Source of the DNA: Arthrobacter jinronghuae
Lineage (GTDB): Bacteria > Actinomycetota > Actinomycetes > Actinomycetales > Micrococcaceae
Length of the DNA: 64,000 nt
NCBI RefSeq assembly: GCF_025244825.1
Contig: NZ_CP104263.1
Coordinates: 3,100,001-3,164,000, forward strand
Direction: 5' to 3'
Positions 9,686-18,549 of the stretch are shown piece after piece. Position 1 is the stretch's first letter, and each line of letters begins with the position of its first letter. Below the pieces are notes generated by a model, which did not search any database, was not told where the DNA came from, and saw only the letters and a list, made by a program, of their open reading frames with translations. The translations under genes and the position numbers were made by a program.

Positions 9686-9815
9686 TGCCCACTCCTGCCG
9701 TAGAACAACCGGCAACCGATCCGGTCCTCCAGCGGCCATTACGGCCACCCGGCTGTCCGCAGGATGCCGGTGGAAGCGAGTTGTATTCAGGGTTACAGTT
9801 CTGAGTTACCTTCAG

Positions 9816-9837
9816 CGGCCGTTTCCCGGCCGTTTTT
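9816..9837 (+). terminator. Orphan plus-strand terminator-like hairpin
   Basis: CGGCCG (9816-9821), loop TTTCC, CGGCCG (9827-9832), then five T's (9833-9837). It lies between two divergent genes with no plus-strand gene before it, so it could end a small RNA or lie upstream of the PBP promoter by chance. The rest of 9686-9957 shows only the PBP -10 box. Confidence 0.45.
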
Positions 9838-9963
9838 CAAACCGTAGCAGGGAAACAATGCCCTGCACAGGGTCGGCCGACCGGCGCGGACCAGGGCAAC
9901 CCGGCGAAAGGTTTCCGGTGCTTGCTCCCCCTGTCCGGGGCACTCGCCGGGTAGCCTGTGCGG

Positions 9964-11919
9964 ATGGGGAAAAACCGTACTTCCGTTTCTGTCCTTGCCG
10001 TTGCCGCACTGGCACTGACGCTGGTGTCCTGCTCAGGGGACAAGCCGTCGCCTGACGACGCCGCTGCCGACCTCGCCCAGGGCCTGAGCCAAATGGACGT
10101 TTCAGCATCTGCCTTTACGGCGGGCACCCCTGCGGAAGTGAATGCGGAGCTGGAGCAGTTGCTCGCCGACATGGGCCCGCTCCGCCCGGAGGTCACGGTG
10201 GCCGGCGTTAACGAAGACGAGGACGATGACTCCGCCGCCACCGCACGGCTGGCCTATGCCTGGGACGTCAACAGCGATTCGCGGCCGGACTGGTCCTATG
10301 AGAGCTCCGCCCAGCTCCGCCGCGGAGAGGACGACCAGTGGCTTGTCGAGTGGGCACCCTCCGTAGTGTTCGATTCCCTGGCCGACGGCGACCGGCTGGT
10401 CCGTTCCACCACCCCCGGCGACCGTGCCGACATCCTGGACCGCAACGGGGAACCGCTGATGAATGCGCGGCCGGTGCTTCGTATCGGCATCAACAAACCC
10501 GACCTCTCCGAGGAGCAGTATGCCTCCTCGTCGGCTGCCCTTGCTGAACTGGTGGGGCTGGATCCCGCCGACTACACCGCAAAGGTGCAGGCCTCAGGCC
10601 CCGAAGCCTTTGTCGAGGCGATTGTGCAACGTGAGGAGGCCGAGGGGCCCGCAACCCCAGCGGCTGTCGAAGCCATCCCCGGTGCCCTTTCCCTTCCCGC
10701 CCAGCGGATCCTGGCACCCACCCGCGGCTTCGCCCGTGCCCTGCTGGGCACCGTGGGCGAGGCGACTGCGGAATTGGTCGAGGAGTCTGAGGGCAGGGTG
10801 TCCGCCGGGGACCAGACGGGGCTCTCCGGCCTGCAGAGGCAGTACAACTCGCAGCTGCAGGGCAGCCCCGGCGTCACGGTTACCGTCGACAACGAGGCCG
10901 GAACCAAGGAAACCGTCCATAGCTCCGATCCGCAAACGGGCACGGACCTGCAGACCACCCTGAACCCGAAGCTGCAGCAGTTGGCCGAGGAAGTCCTGGA
11001 ACAAGAACCGTCGGCGTCGGCCATCGTGGCTATCCAGCCCTCCACCGGCGAGATCCTGACCGTGGCCAACGGCCCCGGCAGCGAGGGCCAGCAAACCGCC
11101 CTCCTGGGCCAGTACCCGCCGGGATCCACGTTCAAGACAGCCACCGCGTTGGCGATGCTGCGCAACGGCACCACACCGGCCAGCACCGTGGAGTGCCCGT
11201 CGGAACTCAACGTCGACGGCCGCAAGTTCAACAACGTCCCCGGCTACCCGGCCGAGGCCACCGGCAGTATCCCGCTGCGCACGGCATTCGCGAACTCCTG
11301 CAACACTGCCTTCCTCAATGCCCAGGGCACCGTTTCCCAGCAGAGCCTCTCCGCTGCCGCCGGAGACCTGGGCATCGGTGTGGACGCGTCCATCGGCACC
11401 GACGCGTTCCTGGGGTCCGTGCCCGCGGAGGCTGAAGGCACCGAACACGCCGCCTCGCTGATCGGACAAGGGCAGGTCCTCGTGTCCCCGCTGGCCATGG
11501 CGGTTGCCGGTGCCTCCATCGGCAAAGGCGAACGGGTCTCCCCCACGCTGATCCGGGAATCCACCCCGCCGGCCCCGGCAGGCGGCTCCGCTTCGGCTGC
11601 TCCCACTGCCTCCACCTCGGAATCGACAGCTCCCGTTCCGGGCAACCTCACGGCAGAGGAGGCAGCATCACTGCGGGAGATGATGCGCGCCGTCGTCGCC
11701 GAGGGCGGAGTGCAGATGCTGCTCGGCGTGCCCGGCGAACCCGTGCTCGCCAAGACCGGAACCGCTGAGTTCGGCAGCCAGACGCCGCCGGAGACCCATG
11801 CATGGGTGCTGGCCATCCAGGGCGACCTGGCCGTTGCCGTGTTCGTGGAGCAGGGCGAGCGGGGCTCCACCTCCGGAGGACCGCTCATGAAGGCCTTCCT
11901 TGAGGGCGCCCAGGGCTAA
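9964..11919 (+). CDS. Lipoprotein penicillin-binding protein with MecA-N-like domain (transpeptidase)
   Basis: A 651-residue D,D-transpeptidase that should cross-link peptidoglycan outside the membrane. A short signal peptide ends in the lipobox LVSC (cysteine about residue 22), so it is anchored as a lipoprotein. An NTF2-like MecA_N domain (about 30-140) is followed by a PBP dimerisation region (about 145-270) and the transpeptidase domain with all three motifs: STFK (Ser388, Lys391), SCN (Ser445, Asn447) and KTG (Lys597). A serine/alanine/threonine-rich insert (about 540-565) precedes the last motif. TAGCCT at 9952-9957, six bases before the ATG, implies a leaderless transcript; GTG 9958 is an alternative start. 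Confidence 0.9.
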   Translation: MGKNRTSVSVLAVAALALTLVSCSGDKPSPDDAAADLAQGLSQMDVSASAFTAGTPAEVNAELEQLLADMGPLRPEVTVAGVNEDEDDDSAATARLAYAWDVNSDSRPDWSYESSAQLRRGEDDQWLVEWAPSVVFDSLADGDRLVRSTTPGDRADILDRNGEPLMNARPVLRIGINKPDLSEEQYASSSAALAELVGLDPADYTAKVQASGPEAFVEAIVQREEAEGPATPAAVEAIPGALSLPAQRILAPTRGFARALLGTVGEATAELVEESEGRVSAGDQTGLSGLQRQYNSQLQGSPGVTVTVDNEAGTKETVHSSDPQTGTDLQTTLNPKLQQLAEEVLEQEPSASAIVAIQPSTGEILTVANGPGSEGQQTALLGQYPPGSTFKTATALAMLRNGTTPASTVECPSELNVDGRKFNNVPGYPAEATGSIPLRTAFANSCNTAFLNAQGTVSQQSLSAAAGDLGIGVDASIGTDAFLGSVPAEAEGTEHAASLIGQGQVLVSPLAMAVAGASIGKGERVSPTLIRESTPPAPAGGSASAAPTASTSESTAPVPGNLTAEEAASLREMMRAVVAEGGVQMLLGVPGEPVLAKTGTAEFGSQTPPETHAWVLAIQGDLAVAVFVEQGERGSTSGGPLMKAFLEGAQG

Positions 11920-11966
11920 GCAGCAGGCCGCCGGAGCCCCGTCAGCCAATCAGGCTACGGACCGGA

Positions 11967-12431
11967 TCAGGAAGGCCACTGCTGCTGGGGTGCAACCCGG
12001 CCCTGATAACCGGGCTGCCGGTACGCGTTCCCGGCGTACGGCGTGATCTGCCAGGTGTCCGTGGGCACGATGACCTTGCCCAGCGGCATGAGCGAAATCG
12101 GCAGCATCTTCAGGTTGGCGATGCCCAGCGGGATTCCGACGATGCTCACGAACATCGGGATGGCCGTGAGGACGTGTCCAATGGCGATCCAGATGCCGGC
12201 CAGCAGCAGCCAGATGATGTTTCCCAGCAGGCTGAGGGGACCGGTGAACCCGCCCCGGTCCACAACCGTCCGGCCGAACGGCCAGAGCGCATAGTTGGCG
12301 ATGCGGAAGGATGCGATGCCGAACGGGATGGTGACAATCAGCAGGCAGCAGACCACGCCCGCCAGCGCATAACCGAGCGCGAGCCAGATACCGCCGAACA
12401 GCAGCCAGATGACGTTCAGGATCGCTTTCAT
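11967..12431 (-). CDS. YccF domain inner membrane protein
   Basis: A 154-residue membrane protein with two tandem YccF repeats (NVIWLLFGGIWLALGYALAG at about 5-24 and NIIWLLLAGIWIAIGHVLTA at about 69-88), giving four membrane helices. The family is widespread but its function is unknown. A glutamine/proline-rich tail (GRVAPQQQWPS) ends the protein. ATG 12431 is chosen because the first YccF repeat begins there; a TGGAGCC and an AACAAT box lie immediately upstream, so initiation could be leaderless or weakly Shine-Dalgarno. It converges with the PBP gene, with 47 bases between stops. Confidence 0.85.
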   Translation of the reverse strand: MKAILNVIWLLFGGIWLALGYALAGVVCCLLIVTIPFGIASFRIANYALWPFGRTVVDRGGFTGPLSLLGNIIWLLLAGIWIAIGHVLTAIPMFVSIVGIPLGIANLKMLPISLMPLGKVIVPTDTWQITPYAGNAYRQPGYQGRVAPQQQWPS

Positions 12432-12518
12432 GGCTCCATTGTTCTCCACACGGCACAGATAAGCCACGGCTTCTCTGCCTGCATACCCGCCCGCCTGCAC
12501 CTGCCCTAGACTGACGCC

Positions 12519-12980
12519 ATGCCGATCAGCGATGAGAACCCCGCAGACCACCTGACTTCCAGCCAGTGCTGGACATACGTCCGGCAGGCCAAGTTCGGCC
12601 GGCTCGCCGTGATTGTCGACGGACATCCCGAAATTTTCCCCATTAACTTTGCCGTCGACCACGGCACGGTGGTTTTCCGCACCGCGGCGGGAACCAAACT
12701 GGCCGGCGCACTCTCGGGCAACCCGGTTGCGTTCGAAATTGACGGTTACGATGACACGCTGTCCTCCGCCTGGAGCGTGGTGCTCAAGGGCGGCGCCACC
12801 CTGCTCGACGACTTCTCGGAGATCATGGACTCCGAAGAACTCGCGCTCTTTCCGTGGCAGTCGGGGACGAGAAACGCGTTTGTCCGCATTGAACCGGAGG
12901 TCACCACCGGCCGCCGGTTCCTTATCTCCAATGCGGCCCGCCGCAATGTGCTGCGTGGAATGGGGCTTTACACGGAGTAG
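12519..12980 (+). CDS. Pyridoxamine 5'-phosphate oxidase family (FMN/F420-binding fold) protein
   Basis: A 153-residue split-barrel protein of the Pyridox_ox_2 type. Such proteins bind FMN, F420 or haem; the actual substrate cannot be read from sequence. Recognisable features are the N-terminal CWTYVRQAKFGRLAVIVDGHP strand pair, the INFAVDHGTVVFRT block and the SGTRNAFVRIEPEVTTGRRF segment near the end. TAGACT at 12507-12512, six bases before ATG 12519 and without a ribosome binding site, indicates a leaderless transcript. A long bidirectional terminator separates it from the converging helicase gene. Confidence 0.82.
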   Translation: MPISDENPADHLTSSQCWTYVRQAKFGRLAVIVDGHPEIFPINFAVDHGTVVFRTAAGTKLAGALSGNPVAFEIDGYDDTLSSAWSVVLKGGATLLDDFSEIMDSEELALFPWQSGTRNAFVRIEPEVTTGRRFLISNAARRNVLRGMGLYTE

Positions 12981-12996
12981 TCCACTCCTGGAAAGC

Positions 12997-13035
12997 AGAA
13001 GAGGCGCCGCACCTTGTGGGTGCGGCGCCTCTTCT
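12997..13035. terminator. Bidirectional terminator between the PPOX gene and the helicase gene
   Basis: Perfect 17-bp stem (12997-13013 with 13019-13035; core AGAGGCGCCGCACC) and loop TTGTG. It serves two converging genes. Confidence 0.92.
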
Positions 13036-13051
13036 CAGCTGTGGCTATGCC

Positions 13052-14683
13052 TTAGCGGGAACGGCGTTCGTTCGACGCCGGTGCCGTTGCGCGGCGGGGA
13101 CCGGCGGCACGTGCCGGACGGCCGGAGGCTGCACCGGCGGCGCCCCGGGAGGCTCCGCCTGCACGCTGGCCGCTGCCGGCGCCCTCGGCGCGCTGGCCGG
13201 TTGCCGGGCGGCGGTTGCGGCCGGATGCGGTGGCCGCTGAGGCGCTGTTGCGGCGGCCGTCAGAGGACCGGGCCGGACGCTGCGTACGCACGTCGTCGAC
13301 GGCACGGTCATTGCGTTCGCTGCGTTCCATGCGGTCGGGGCGTTCAGCCGAAACGCGTCCGCGTCCGCCTGTACCGCCGCGTCCGCCGGCGCGGGGAGCA
13401 CCTGTGCTGCGGGCAGCACGCTTGCGCTGGGCGTTGGCGCCGGTGGAGCGCCCGCCGCCCTGCTGCGGGGACTTGGCGGCAAGCTGCGCTGCACGGACAT
13501 GCGGTTCCACGATGGCCGCGCGTTCGCCAATGAGCTTGGCGATCGACGGCGAGTTGTGGCTGACCTTCTCGATGGAAACGTCGACGCCGGCAGCCTTCAT
13601 CAGCTTCGACACCTCGCTCTTCTGCTCCGGAAGGGTCAGCGTCACGACGGTTCCGCTGGAACCGGCGCGGGCTGTACGGCCTGAGCGGTGCAGGTATGCC
13701 TTGTGTTCCGTGGGCGGGTCGATGTGGACGACCAGCTCGACGTCGTCCACGTGCACGCCGCGGGCGGCGACGTCGGTGGCCACCAGGACGCGGACGTCGC
13801 CCGAAGCGAACTCCGCCAGGTTGCGGTCACGGGCATTCTGGGACAGGTTGCCGTGCAGGTCCACCGTGGGGATGCCGTTGTCCGTGAGGAACTGGGCCAT
13901 CTTGCGGGCGTGGTGCTTGGTGCGCATGAACATGATGCGGCGGCCCTGGCCACCGGCCAGTTCCTTGACCAGCAGCTTCTTGGCCGTCTGGTCCTGGACC
14001 AGCAGCACGTGGTGCTCCATGGTGGACACCGCTGCCTGCGGCTCATCCACGGAGTGCGTCAGCGGGTTGGACAGGTAGCGGCGGACCAGCTTGTCGACGC
14101 CGTTGTCCAGGGTGGCGGAGAACAGCATCCGCTGGCCCTTTTCCGGAGTGCGGTCCAGCAGGCGCTGGACAACCGGCAGGAAGCCGAGGTCGGCCATGTG
14201 GTCGGCCTCGTCCAGCACGGTGATCTCGACGGACTCGAGGCTGATGACCTTCTGCTTCATCAGGTCTTCGAGGCGGCCGGGGCAGGCGATGACGATGTCG
14301 ACGCCGGCCTTGAGTGCCTTTTCCTGACGCTGCTGGGACACGCCGCCGTAGATCACGGTGGTGTTCAGGCCCAGCTCCTTGGCCAGGGGCTCAATCACGT
14401 TGTTGATCTGCGTGGCCAGCTCGCGGGTCGGCGCCAGGACCAGGCCCAGCGGGCGGTTCGGGCGGCGGCGGTAGGCGGCTTCATTCTCGGCCAGACGTGC
14501 AACCAGCGGAAGGGAGAACGCCAGCGTCTTGCCGGAACCGGTGCGGCCGCGGCCCAGGACGTCACGGCCCTTAAGAGTGTCCGGAAGGGTTTCCACCTGA
14601 ATGGGGAAGGCCTCGTCAATTCCGGCGGCGGCGAGGGAGGAAACAAGTGCCTTGGGCACACCAAGGGCAGCAAAAGTGGTCAT
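13052..14683 (-). CDS. DEAD-box ATP-dependent RNA helicase
   Basis: A 543-residue DEAD-box helicase that remodels RNA with ATP. The Q motif (PIQVETLPDTLKGRDVLG), motif I GRTGSGKT, Ia PTRELATQ, II DEAD (VLDEADHMADLGF), III SAT, and RecA-2 motifs (VATDVAARGVHVDDV, HRSGRTARAGSSG) are all present. Residues after about 400 form a basic, arginine/glycine/serine-rich tail (GGRGGTGGRGR and repeats), as in RhlE-like and cold-shock helicases, which likely binds RNA without sequence preference. The mRNA leader appears long and contains GC-rich dyads, consistent with regulated expression of such helicases; control itself is inferred. Confidence 0.93.
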   Translation of the reverse strand: MTTFAALGVPKALVSSLAAAGIDEAFPIQVETLPDTLKGRDVLGRGRTGSGKTLAFSLPLVARLAENEAAYRRRPNRPLGLVLAPTRELATQINNVIEPLAKELGLNTTVIYGGVSQQRQEKALKAGVDIVIACPGRLEDLMKQKVISLESVEITVLDEADHMADLGFLPVVQRLLDRTPEKGQRMLFSATLDNGVDKLVRRYLSNPLTHSVDEPQAAVSTMEHHVLLVQDQTAKKLLVKELAGGQGRRIMFMRTKHHARKMAQFLTDNGIPTVDLHGNLSQNARDRNLAEFASGDVRVLVATDVAARGVHVDDVELVVHIDPPTEHKAYLHRSGRTARAGSSGTVVTLTLPEQKSEVSKLMKAAGVDVSIEKVSHNSPSIAKLIGERAAIVEPHVRAAQLAAKSPQQGGGRSTGANAQRKRAARSTGAPRAGGRGGTGGRGRVSAERPDRMERSERNDRAVDDVRTQRPARSSDGRRNSASAATASGRNRRPATGQRAEGAGSGQRAGGASRGAAGAASGRPARAAGPRRATAPASNERRSR

Positions 14684-14822
14684 TAAAGACAGGCAACTTT
14701 CGGTAAGAGGCCCCCAACGCCGTTTGGGCCGGGGGTTCGCCGAAGAAAAGTCAGACAGTGTCTACCGCACTGAAGCGGGACAAAAGAAAGCGTTCATCGA
14801 CGCAGGCTGGACTGCTTACACA

Positions 14823-14862
14823 CACTGTTGAAACCTTGGATTTTAAGCATGGTTCAACAGTG
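14823..14862. repeat. Imperfect inverted repeat between helicase and trmB
   Basis: Arms CACTGTTGAAACC (14823-14835) and GGTTCAACAGTG (14851-14862) match over 12 bases with one bulged A; a 15-base AT-rich loop separates them. It lies between the divergent helicase and trmB genes and could be an operator or part of the helicase leader. The rest of 14684-14967 contains a GC-rich dyad near 14709-14735 (CCCCC/GGGGG arms) and the trmB -10 box. Confidence 0.5.
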
Positions 14863-14970
14863 GCAGGACCAACATCTGCCTCCAGTTTACCGTAATGCGG
14901 AATCTTTCCTAATCGGGGGCTGCACCGGCGGTGAAATCCGGGGCCGTGCCAGCCGATAGCATTAACAGTG

Positions 14971-15837
14971 ATGACTACTGAACCAGCCCTGCCCGACGCC
15001 GCCGAAACCGGGCCGGCGGATCCCGCTGCCGGCACCGACGAGGAGCAGCATTTCCGCTCTCCGGTGTCCTTTGTCCGGCGCGGCTCGCGCCTGCAGGGCC
15101 GTCGCCAGCAGGCCTGGGATGAACTCTCCGAACGCTTCGTGGTGGATGTCCCGCGTGATGAGGCCGACACCTCGGTGCACCCCGGATACGTGTTCGACGC
15201 CGCCGCCGAGTTCGGGCGCACCGCTCCCCTCGTCGTCGAAATCGGCTCGGGCCTGGGCGAAGCCGTTGCGCATGCCGCCGAGCAGAATCCCGAGAAGGAC
15301 TTCCTCGCCGTGGAGGTCTATCTCCCGGGCCTGGCGCAGACCCTGCAGCGGATTGGGCAGAAGGGCCTGACCAATATCCGCGTGGTCCAGGCGAATGCCC
15401 CGGAGGTGCTGACCAGCATGCTCCCGGCCGGGTCCGTGGCGGAGGTTTGGGTGTTCTTCCCCGACCCCTGGCACAAGACCCGGCATCACAAGCGCCGCCT
15501 GGTCAAGGAATCCTTCGCCGAGCTGGTGGCCCGGGTGCTGGTACCCGGTGGCACCTGGCGCCTGGCAACGGACTGGTCCGACTACGCCGTACAGATGCGC
15601 GAAGTGCTGGATGCTTCGGCCCGGTTCGAGAATCTGCACACCGGCGAACGTGCCGGTGACGAAAGCCCGCTGACCCGCGTGCACCGGGAGGGCCTGGAGA
15701 ACAAGGCCCCGGAAGACGACGTCGATACCCGCGGCGGCTGGGCCCCCCGCTTCGAGGGCCGGACCCTGACCAGCTTCGAGAACAAGGCCCACGAGGGCGG
15801 CCGACTGATTTTTGACCTTGCTTACCGAAGGATCTAA
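14971..15837 (+). CDS. trmB: tRNA (guanine-N7-)-methyltransferase TrmB
   Basis: Makes m7G46 in tRNA variable loops from S-adenosylmethionine. The 288-residue protein has the class I methyltransferase motif LVVEIGSGLGEAV (about residues 88-100), the acidic EVYLPGLAQTLQRI strand and the TrmB hallmark FFPDPWHKTRHHKRRL (about 162-177), with the C-terminal T-R-HREG segment. The N-terminal 60 residues are a variable extension. TAGCAT at 14957-14962 lies 8 bases before the ATG (5 before an alternative GTG 14968), suggesting a leaderless start. It precedes the NYN gene by 5 bases, so the two form an operon. Confidence 0.95.
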   Translation: MTTEPALPDAAETGPADPAAGTDEEQHFRSPVSFVRRGSRLQGRRQQAWDELSERFVVDVPRDEADTSVHPGYVFDAAAEFGRTAPLVVEIGSGLGEAVAHAAEQNPEKDFLAVEVYLPGLAQTLQRIGQKGLTNIRVVQANAPEVLTSMLPAGSVAEVWVFFPDPWHKTRHHKRRLVKESFAELVARVLVPGGTWRLATDWSDYAVQMREVLDASARFENLHTGERAGDESPLTRVHREGLENKAPEDDVDTRGGWAPRFEGRTLTSFENKAHEGGRLIFDLAYRRI

Positions 15838-15842
15838 GAACC

Positions 15843-16841
15843 ATGACTGAACCGAACGACGCACGCGTCGGCCTCTACATCGACTTCGACAACATTGTCA
15901 TCTCGCGCTATCAGCAGTTGCATGGCCGCAACGCGTTCCAGCGTGACGGGATCCGGAATTTCGACCGGACGAACCGCGAGGCCGATCCCGAAGTTGCCGC
16001 CAAGCTCACTGCAGCGACGGTGGACTTCAACGCCATTATCGATTTCGCCGCTTCCTTCGGCACCCTGGTGGTTAACCGCGCCTATGCCGACTGGTCGGTA
16101 CCGGTGAACGCGAGTTACCAGCGCCAGCTGATGTCCCGGGCAGTGGACCTTACGCAGCTGTTCACCACCACGACGCGCGGAACCAAGAACGGGGCGGACA
16201 TCCGCCTCGCCGTGGACGTAGTCGAAGACCTCTTCCGCCTGCCCGACCTGACCCACGTCATCATCGTCGCCGGCGACAGCGACTACATTGCCCTCGCGCA
16301 GAAGTCCAAGCGGCTCGGCCGCTTCGTCGTCGGCATCGGCGTTGCCGGGTCAACCAGCACTTCCCTCGCTGCGGCCTGCGACGAATTCGAGGATTACGAC
16401 TCGCTTCCCGGGATTGAAGCCGCAGCCGCCGCTCCGGCCGCGGCGGATACTGCCGCCAAAAAGACTGCGGCACCGACGGATTCGCAGCCCGATCCGGCTC
16501 CAGCCCGCAGGCTCACCACCGTCCCCATGTTCTCGCACACGGGACAGGCCGGGTTTGAGGAGCCGGAGCCCGCCGACGACGTCGACCCGGGTGTCCTCGC
16601 GACGGAACTCCTCGTGCGGGCCCTGCAGATCGGCCACGCGAAGGGCGACGCCGACGAGTGGCTCAACACGGGCACGGTCAAGAACCAGATGCGCCGGATG
16701 GACCCGGCCTTCAACGAGAAGCCGCTGGGCTTCCGGTCCTTCACCGACTTCCTCTCCTCGCACGGCGACCTGGTGGAGCTGGACGACGACGGGCCGCAGC
16801 GCCTCATCCGCCTTCGCCCGGGTGCCGACGCCCGGCGCTGA
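15843..16841 (+). CDS. NYN (PIN-like) domain protein with C-terminal OST-HTH/LOTUS domain
   Basis: A 332-residue predicted RNA-processing protein. The NYN nuclease-like domain (about 8-180) shows its acidic residues in GLYIDFDNIVIS, KNGADIRLAVDVVEDLF and IVAGDSDYIALAQ. A linker rich in A, P and T follows, then an OST-HTH/LOTUS-like domain (about 245-330, ELLVRALQIGHAKGDADEWLN ... FRSFTDFLSSHGDLVELDD), which in other proteins binds RNA, notably G-rich structures. Nuclease activity is inferred from the acidic triad. It is 5 bases downstream of trmB, which suggests a shared role in RNA metabolism. A short GC hairpin at 16857-16879 may end the unit. Confidence 0.85.
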   Translation: MTEPNDARVGLYIDFDNIVISRYQQLHGRNAFQRDGIRNFDRTNREADPEVAAKLTAATVDFNAIIDFAASFGTLVVNRAYADWSVPVNASYQRQLMSRAVDLTQLFTTTTRGTKNGADIRLAVDVVEDLFRLPDLTHVIIVAGDSDYIALAQKSKRLGRFVVGIGVAGSTSTSLAAACDEFEDYDSLPGIEAAAAAPAAADTAAKKTAAPTDSQPDPAPARRLTTVPMFSHTGQAGFEEPEPADDVDPGVLATELLVRALQIGHAKGDADEWLNTGTVKNQMRRMDPAFNEKPLGFRSFTDFLSSHGDLVELDDDGPQRLIRLRPGADARR

Positions 16842-17093
16842 GCAGCAGGAACCCGGGGGCCGGTGGACGCCGCCGGCCCGTCTGCGTGCACGGGGACCCA
16901 CTAAGTGGTGCTGCTGTTACAGCTGAGGTCCCGGACGGCAACAGGAACCCCACCGGGTGGGATGCTGTGCCGCAACCGGCGGGTCAGTGCGCCGGGCGGA
17001 GGATGCCGCCGCTTCTGTTGACAGGTACAACGCCGCGTCACGAGCATGGTGCCTGTCACCGTCACCCAGTGCCGCAACCAACGGGAGGGCACC

Positions 17094-17720
17094 ATGGCCG
17101 GCCGCGTTTCCATCGATCTTTTTATGACCCTCGACGGCGTCGCCCAGGCTCCGGGCGGCCCGGAGGAAGACCCGGAGGCCGGCTTCGCCTACGGTGGCTG
17201 GCAGGCTCCCCTGTTCGACGAAACCGTGGGAGCGCAGGTGGACGAGGGCATCTCCTCCATGGACGCACTGCTGCTGGGCCGGAAGACCTACGACATCTTC
17301 GCCGACTACTGGCCTCACCAGCTGGACGGTGGCAACTCCGACATTGCACGCAAGTTTGACTCCATCCCCAAATACGTCGTGTCCCGGGGAACCCCGGATC
17401 TGGGCCGATGGCGGGACTCGCACCACCTCGAGGGGGACCTGGCGGACGCGGTGGCAGGCTTACGGGCGCGACACCAGGACGTCCACGTCATCGGGAGCAT
17501 CGATTTCGCCCGCACCCTGGTGGCGGGCGGTATGTTCGACTCCCTGAACCTGTGGGTGTATCCCGTAGTTCTCGGCCCCGGGAAGCGCCTGTTTCCTCCG
17601 GACGGGCCGCCCGCGGAACTGAAACTGCTCGAAGCTTCAGCCGCTTCGGAAAATGGAGCCGTGCTCCTGCGCTACGGCTGGGCGGGACCGGCCCCCGCAA
17701 CCGGAGTCATGGGGTCCTGA
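17094..17720 (+). CDS. Dihydrofolate reductase family (RibD C-terminal-like) protein
   Basis: A 208-residue protein of the RibD_C / dihydrofolate reductase-like fold, similar to YwjB/YyaP proteins. Motifs are MTLDGVAQAPGGPEED near the N-terminus, the LLLGRKTYDIFADYW helix, the PKYVVSRG strand, DVHVIGSIDFARTL and VYPVVLGPGKRLF. The substrate is unknown; it is probably an NADPH-dependent reductase but not folate DHFR. The ATG at 17094 has a GGGAGG ribosome binding site 7 bases upstream; an in-frame upstream codon lacks one. No operon partner; the next gene converges, with 18 bases between stops. Confidence 0.85.
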   Translation: MAGRVSIDLFMTLDGVAQAPGGPEEDPEAGFAYGGWQAPLFDETVGAQVDEGISSMDALLLGRKTYDIFADYWPHQLDGGNSDIARKFDSIPKYVVSRGTPDLGRWRDSHHLEGDLADAVAGLRARHQDVHVIGSIDFARTLVAGGMFDSLNLWVYPVVLGPGKRLFPPDGPPAELKLLEASAASENGAVLLRYGWAGPAPATGVMGS

Positions 17721-17738
17721 CCGGGGCTGCACGCGACG

Positions 17739-18512
17739 TTATGCGGTCCTGCTGCGGCGGAGGACAACGGCATCTCCCACCCGCAGCATTCCGGTCCGCA
17801 CTACGTGCGCCTGCAGACCGAACTCCGCGGAGTGGGAACTGCCGAGCAGCTTGAGGGCTTTGGTTTCCGCCGGGACACCCGCCTGCGCCTGGTCGATCAT
17901 CACGCAGCGTGGCATCCCCTCCCCCAGACGCAGAACAACCTCGCCTCCGAGGACCAGTTCGGCGCCCACCCAGTCGTCCTCGCAGAACGCCGGCTGGGAA
18001 CCGGTGTCGATCACGATGTTGGCGCGGAAGCGGCGGTCATCCACCGCACCACCGGCCAGGTCCTCGAGAGCAGTCAGTGAGGATGTTGTCACCAGGTGCA
18101 GGGGCGTCTCGTCGTGGTGTCCGGCACCGGTTTCGGCCCGCAGGGTCAGTTCCCGGCCGAAGGCTGCGCTCAGCGCCCGCGAGGCGGCCGGATCATCGAC
18201 TCGATACCGATGGCCCTCGGGGCTCAGCAGCAGCGGTACGCCGCCGTTGTCATCAAGGAAGTTGTTCTCACCAAGGATGTTGTTGTCCTCGACCACGGAG
18301 GACCACTGCATCAGCCCGGGGACCGGGCGGAACCGCCGGGTCCGCTTGCCGCTGGCGATGCCGCCGTCGCCGGTGTAAACCGCCCACCGGCGGTCATGCT
18401 GCAATCCCGTGCCGGTCACGGCGGACGCGCGCACCGCCTGGCCCGCGGTGGACTTGACCGGATAGCGGTACAGCGCCTGGACCTGGCCTACCGGGGTTTC
18501 CTCGTATGGCAT
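17739..18512 (-). CDS. MOSC domain protein (mARC/YiiM-like)
   Basis: A 257-residue protein with an N-terminal MOSC beta-barrel (VQALYRYPVKSTAGQAVRAS at about 10-29) followed by a MOSC domain with ETPLHLVTTSSLTALEDLAG, RRFRANIVIDTG and a conserved cysteine in GEGMPRCVMIDQA that in mARC and sulfurase proteins ligates molybdenum or carries sulfur. Likely a molybdenum-cofactor-dependent reductase component or sulfur carrier; the substrate is unknown. ATG 18512 is preceded by CACAAT six bases upstream and by no ribosome binding site. It lies after hspR on the minus strand, converging with the RibD-like gene. Confidence 0.85.
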   Translation of the reverse strand: MPYEETPVGQVQALYRYPVKSTAGQAVRASAVTGTGLQHDRRWAVYTGDGGIASGKRTRRFRPVPGLMQWSSVVEDNNILGENNFLDDNGGVPLLLSPEGHRYRVDDPAASRALSAAFGRELTLRAETGAGHHDETPLHLVTTSSLTALEDLAGGAVDDRRFRANIVIDTGSQPAFCEDDWVGAELVLGGEVVLRLGEGMPRCVMIDQAQAGVPAETKALKLLGSSHSAEFGLQAHVVRTGMLRVGDAVVLRRSRTA

Positions 18513-18549
18513 CCCGGCATTGTGTCACAAGGACACCAGCGGCCGGCGC

